Origin: Strigamia acuminata
Taxonomy: Eukaryota; Arthropoda; Chilopoda; Geophilomorpha; Linotaeniidae
Reading direction: 5' to 3'
Length of the DNA stretch: 60,000 bases
Assembly: GCA_949358305.1 (NCBI GenBank)
Contig: OX442316.1
Coordinates: 5,892,001 to 5,952,000, forward strand
The notes beneath the pieces are model-generated. The model did not search any database, had not been told where the DNA came from, and saw nothing but the letters and a program-made list of their open reading frames with translations. The position numbers and the translations under genes are program-made. Below are positions 57,255 to 60,000 of this stretch, in pieces (positions within the stretch are counted from its first letter, which is position 1; every line of letters begins with the position of its first letter).

Positions 57255-60000
57255 ATTTCCTAAATAAATACGTTTCGATTGTCGTTAGTTTTGCTCGCAC
57301 AATCATTGAAATAATCTCCTCAGACTACGATAATTTAGCGGAAAAATCCGTTCTAAGTTTAGATCTGTGGAACTGTTGAAAAAGACTCGACCACAAGTGC
57401 ATCTAACTCTTATTTAGATGTCACCAGTCACCACACTTTTTTATGACTGAAATACCACAACAAGTTGTTTGCAACTAAAATGCCGCCATCATTAAACGCC
57501 GCCATCATTTTCCTGTAACGACGCTTGAATACACAGACCAGAGCGCTTTATTAAATGTCGGTGAAGGGGAATATTACAAAGACGTTCAATAGATGACACA
57601 TCATGACATCTCAACAGCGGAGCTATTTCTGAACTTCGCTGTATGGTTGAGGTAAGAGTTTGTGGGGCGCCAAGTGCAAAAAAAAAAAGCCAGAATATAA
57701 ATAATGCTCGAGACAATTAAATTTTACTTATATGGAAATTTTCCGTTTTTTAAATTTCAAATTTAATTTATTTCCAATCTGCCCACTGTTCACACTGATG
57801 TATTTACGACGGTAGCGACCAAAAAGGAATTTTTTCTTTTCAGGCATCGAGCCAAAATATGAAGCTCGAAAAAGTAAATTTAAAACGCCAGAAACTTGTT
57901 TTGCAACAATCGACGACGTGTGTTCACATAGTTATATGATTTCTCATGTTAGCAACAAAGTGTAGAAATCTGTTTAACCTCAAACACATCTCTGGTAAGA
58001 CGATCCTCGAGTAAAACAAGGATTTCCTTCAAGAGCAAGTATGCAAAAAAAAATCTTTGACATTAGTCAAGGTTTTTCTGGTCCGAGTTGTTGAGGACTA
58101 TAAATTTAAAGACACTCCATTGTACAGACTAAATGGAGCAAAGACCCCAAACAACGTTTTTAAATTCGTTTCTGCTCAATTTCTCGTTGTTTTGACGAAA
58201 ACTTTTCAGAAAACGAGTCAATTACTGAAGCTACGCGCCCCATCAAACCACAAAGATCAGATTTTTAAGTTCTGTAGCACCTGTTAGTTACTGCAATGTA
58301 AAGAAGCCCAACTAAAGCAACCAGCAAATATATATTTAAAAAAAAAAAAAAATTGTTTTTGAACTTGCCCTTTCGTCTCCCTTTTTTTATTTCACTCAAA
58401 ACGGTTTGGGTAAAAAAGTGGGCCATTAAGCTCTAATCGAGGTTTAATGGCAGACAAGTCCCATCTGTTCTGTGTGTTTCAGTCTTTTGTATAAGCCTGT
58501 AGTCAAGACAACCAGATTTCCTATCACCAAAGAAAAAAGACAGGCAGATGGCCCACTAAAAGTATTCCAATTTTCTCACTCGGGGTCAATAAAAACACGA
58601 TAAATTGAAGAAAAAAATCATAAATAAACGTAAACGTGTATAATAAAAGCGTTTTTTACAACTTTTTCCAAACAAATTCCTCGCACTTTCCCTTTTTTGT
58701 TCCACCCTCCTTTTCCATAATAAAGATAAGAATAAGACGCGAAAAAGTTATGTGCTGCGGCATCTGTTATTTTTCTTTTAAAACTCAAAATATTCGAGCA
58801 CATTCGCTTCCTATTTGCACTTTAATTAACAGTGAACTAATACTTCGAAGGAGTCTGTGGAGTCGACCCTTTTCCCCAAACTATACACAGATCAAATGTC
58901 CACTTCATGTTTGACAAGGACATATTTTTTTTCTTCCTGGAAAACTCTTTAAGTGATGTTGTTGGACGACCTTATTAGCAAAAAAAATCTATAAATAACA
59001 CTCGAGTTTAATTAGAATTTATAGAAAATTAATGGGATTTTGTGTTGCGGATTTAATTCATGCACAATTAAATTATTATAAACCGAGATCGTTAGTTCTG
59101 ACGTTACAAAACTTCAAATTATATTCAATTGCATTACGAAATTGCTTAAATAAGAAATTAGAATTACAATCGAACATGGAAATTTGTAAAAAAGAAAAAA
59201 ATTCCATTCGAAATTCGTCCGATATTTTAAAATATCGTGAAATTTGACATCAATTTTTCCAAACTTTGTTTATAAGCGAATAATTTCTCCACCGGATACC
59301 TCTTCTCAAATAACTCCAAAGGCCGAATCTCACATTCAAACCAAACAGGAAGAACGTCATTCAACATACACTCGTATTTAAAAACAAATTTAAAACAAAA
59401 ACAAGAAAAGATGATAAAGACGAGAGACAAAATTTGCAGCTGGACTCACTATACATTCTCCCGAAAAAACTCCTTTTTAATTCATAAACAAAACTTAAAA
59501 CGAAGCACAAGGGATTCCTTGATTCAAGGGACCTTGGCCCGGGAGGGGACACTGCCCTCCTCTTATTGGTTGGCGCTCAGTCTGAGCACAACACTCGCTC
59601 GATACCACACTTGAACCACCAACTCGCAGCGCAGCATCATCAAACCACGTTTGCAATCCCACACCGGACGCAGGTACGATTTCCCATCACATTTCTCTTA
59701 ATTCCCACCTTTTTATTACACAATTTCGCAATTTTACTCACAATTGCGCTCGATTTTCTTTGATTAACTCCCAAAAACCCGCGAAAAAGCGGAAAAATAA
59801 TATCAAACCGAGCCCAACTGGGGCATTTTTCCAGAGTTTAAGAGGTCAATTGCACATGGGACCCCGCAATTGCAAGTTGCAATAGATGACAAAGATTTTT
59901 TTTTTCTCTTAAAGAAATTAGGTCAAAACCTACGATGACAATCGCAAATGATTTCTTTGCAATCAAGCCTCGAGATTTGCATATTGAATGCATGATTCAT
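57255..60000. other. 2.7 kb without a convincing gene; possible promoter/first exon at its right end
   Basis: Mostly A/T-rich. Two short near-duplicates of GCCGCCATCATT occur at 57482-57507. A minus-strand frame ending at about 59227 (reading ...LNDVLPVWFECEIRPLELFE...) has reasonable composition but no clear upstream exon. 59560-59672 is a GC-richer stretch ending in a good donor and is listed separately. Confidence 0.45.
59574..59673 (+). promoter_or_regulatory. Possible transcription start and untranslated first exon of a rightward gene
   Basis: GCTCAGTCTGAGC contains the arthropod initiator TCAGT. About 90 bp later GACGCAG|GTACGA forms a good 5' splice site. No ATG-initiated frame continues across. 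A gene, if present, would lie beyond the window. Confidence 0.3.

Noticed and set aside
59227-59430. Minus-strand frame (reading LNDVLPVWFECEIRPLELFE)
   Set aside because: Composition is fair, but no upstream exon, start or recognisable domain was found; too weak to annotate as a gene.

Overview
This is an AT-rich nuclear segment from an arthropod, most likely an insect. Every protein gene is split by short GT-AG introns. Bruchpilot and a GDNF-receptor-like gene of the arthropod type are present, and a (CCTAA)n block matches the insect telomere unit TTAGG. All annotation comes from reading frames, splice signals and remembered family motifs; no search was run. Exon edges can be wrong by a base or by one alternative splice site. 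Wherever I give an amino-acid length, the exons listed add up to a whole number of codons.

Layout. 1-4391 (minus): first coding exon and first intron of bruchpilot (brp). 5737-8792 (minus): KCTD3/SHKBP1-type BTB-WD40 protein. 10454-12566 (plus): GPATCH2-family protein with an R3H domain and no complete G-patch. 13.0-14.1 kb (minus): doubtful small gene. 15434-18412 (plus): secreted proline-rich repeat protein I cannot name. 19265-19450 (minus): possible secreted cysteine-rich peptide. 19529-22007 (minus): alanine aminotransferase. 22613-23464 (plus): NKIRAS (kappaB-Ras). 24542-30259 (minus): GDNF-receptor-alpha-like protein with four cysteine-rich domains and a C-terminal anchor signal. 31.4-33.9 kb (minus): two unexplained coding-like islands. 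34898-35443 (minus) PDRG1 and 36172-38112 (plus) CUEDC2 are head to head. 39-43 kb: repeats, foldbacks and a MITE-like element. 43075-43482 (plus): three tRNA-Lys(CUU) genes. 43718-45763 (minus): FASTKD4/TBRG4-like mitochondrial RNA-binding protein. 46.3-51.2 kb: gene-poor, with a possible LTR-like remnant, an interstitial telomere-type array and a 130-bp dimeric satellite. 51248-52869 (minus): mitochondrial ribosomal protein mS31. 53408-57254 (plus): three tandem cytochrome b561 (CYB561D2-like) genes with matching exon structure. 57255-60000: no convincing gene, except a possible promoter and untranslated first exon near the right edge.

The genes are mostly unrelated housekeeping or neuronal genes rather than one pathway. 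The b561 trio is a local gene-family expansion and the tRNA trio a local tandem duplication. I found no operon, CRISPR array or phage-like system. The most unusual items are the unnamed secreted repeat protein, a MITE-like family that carries a 31-bp minisatellite inside it and is present twice in opposite orientation, the telomere-like array beside a dimeric satellite, and the R3H-containing GPATCH2 homologue.
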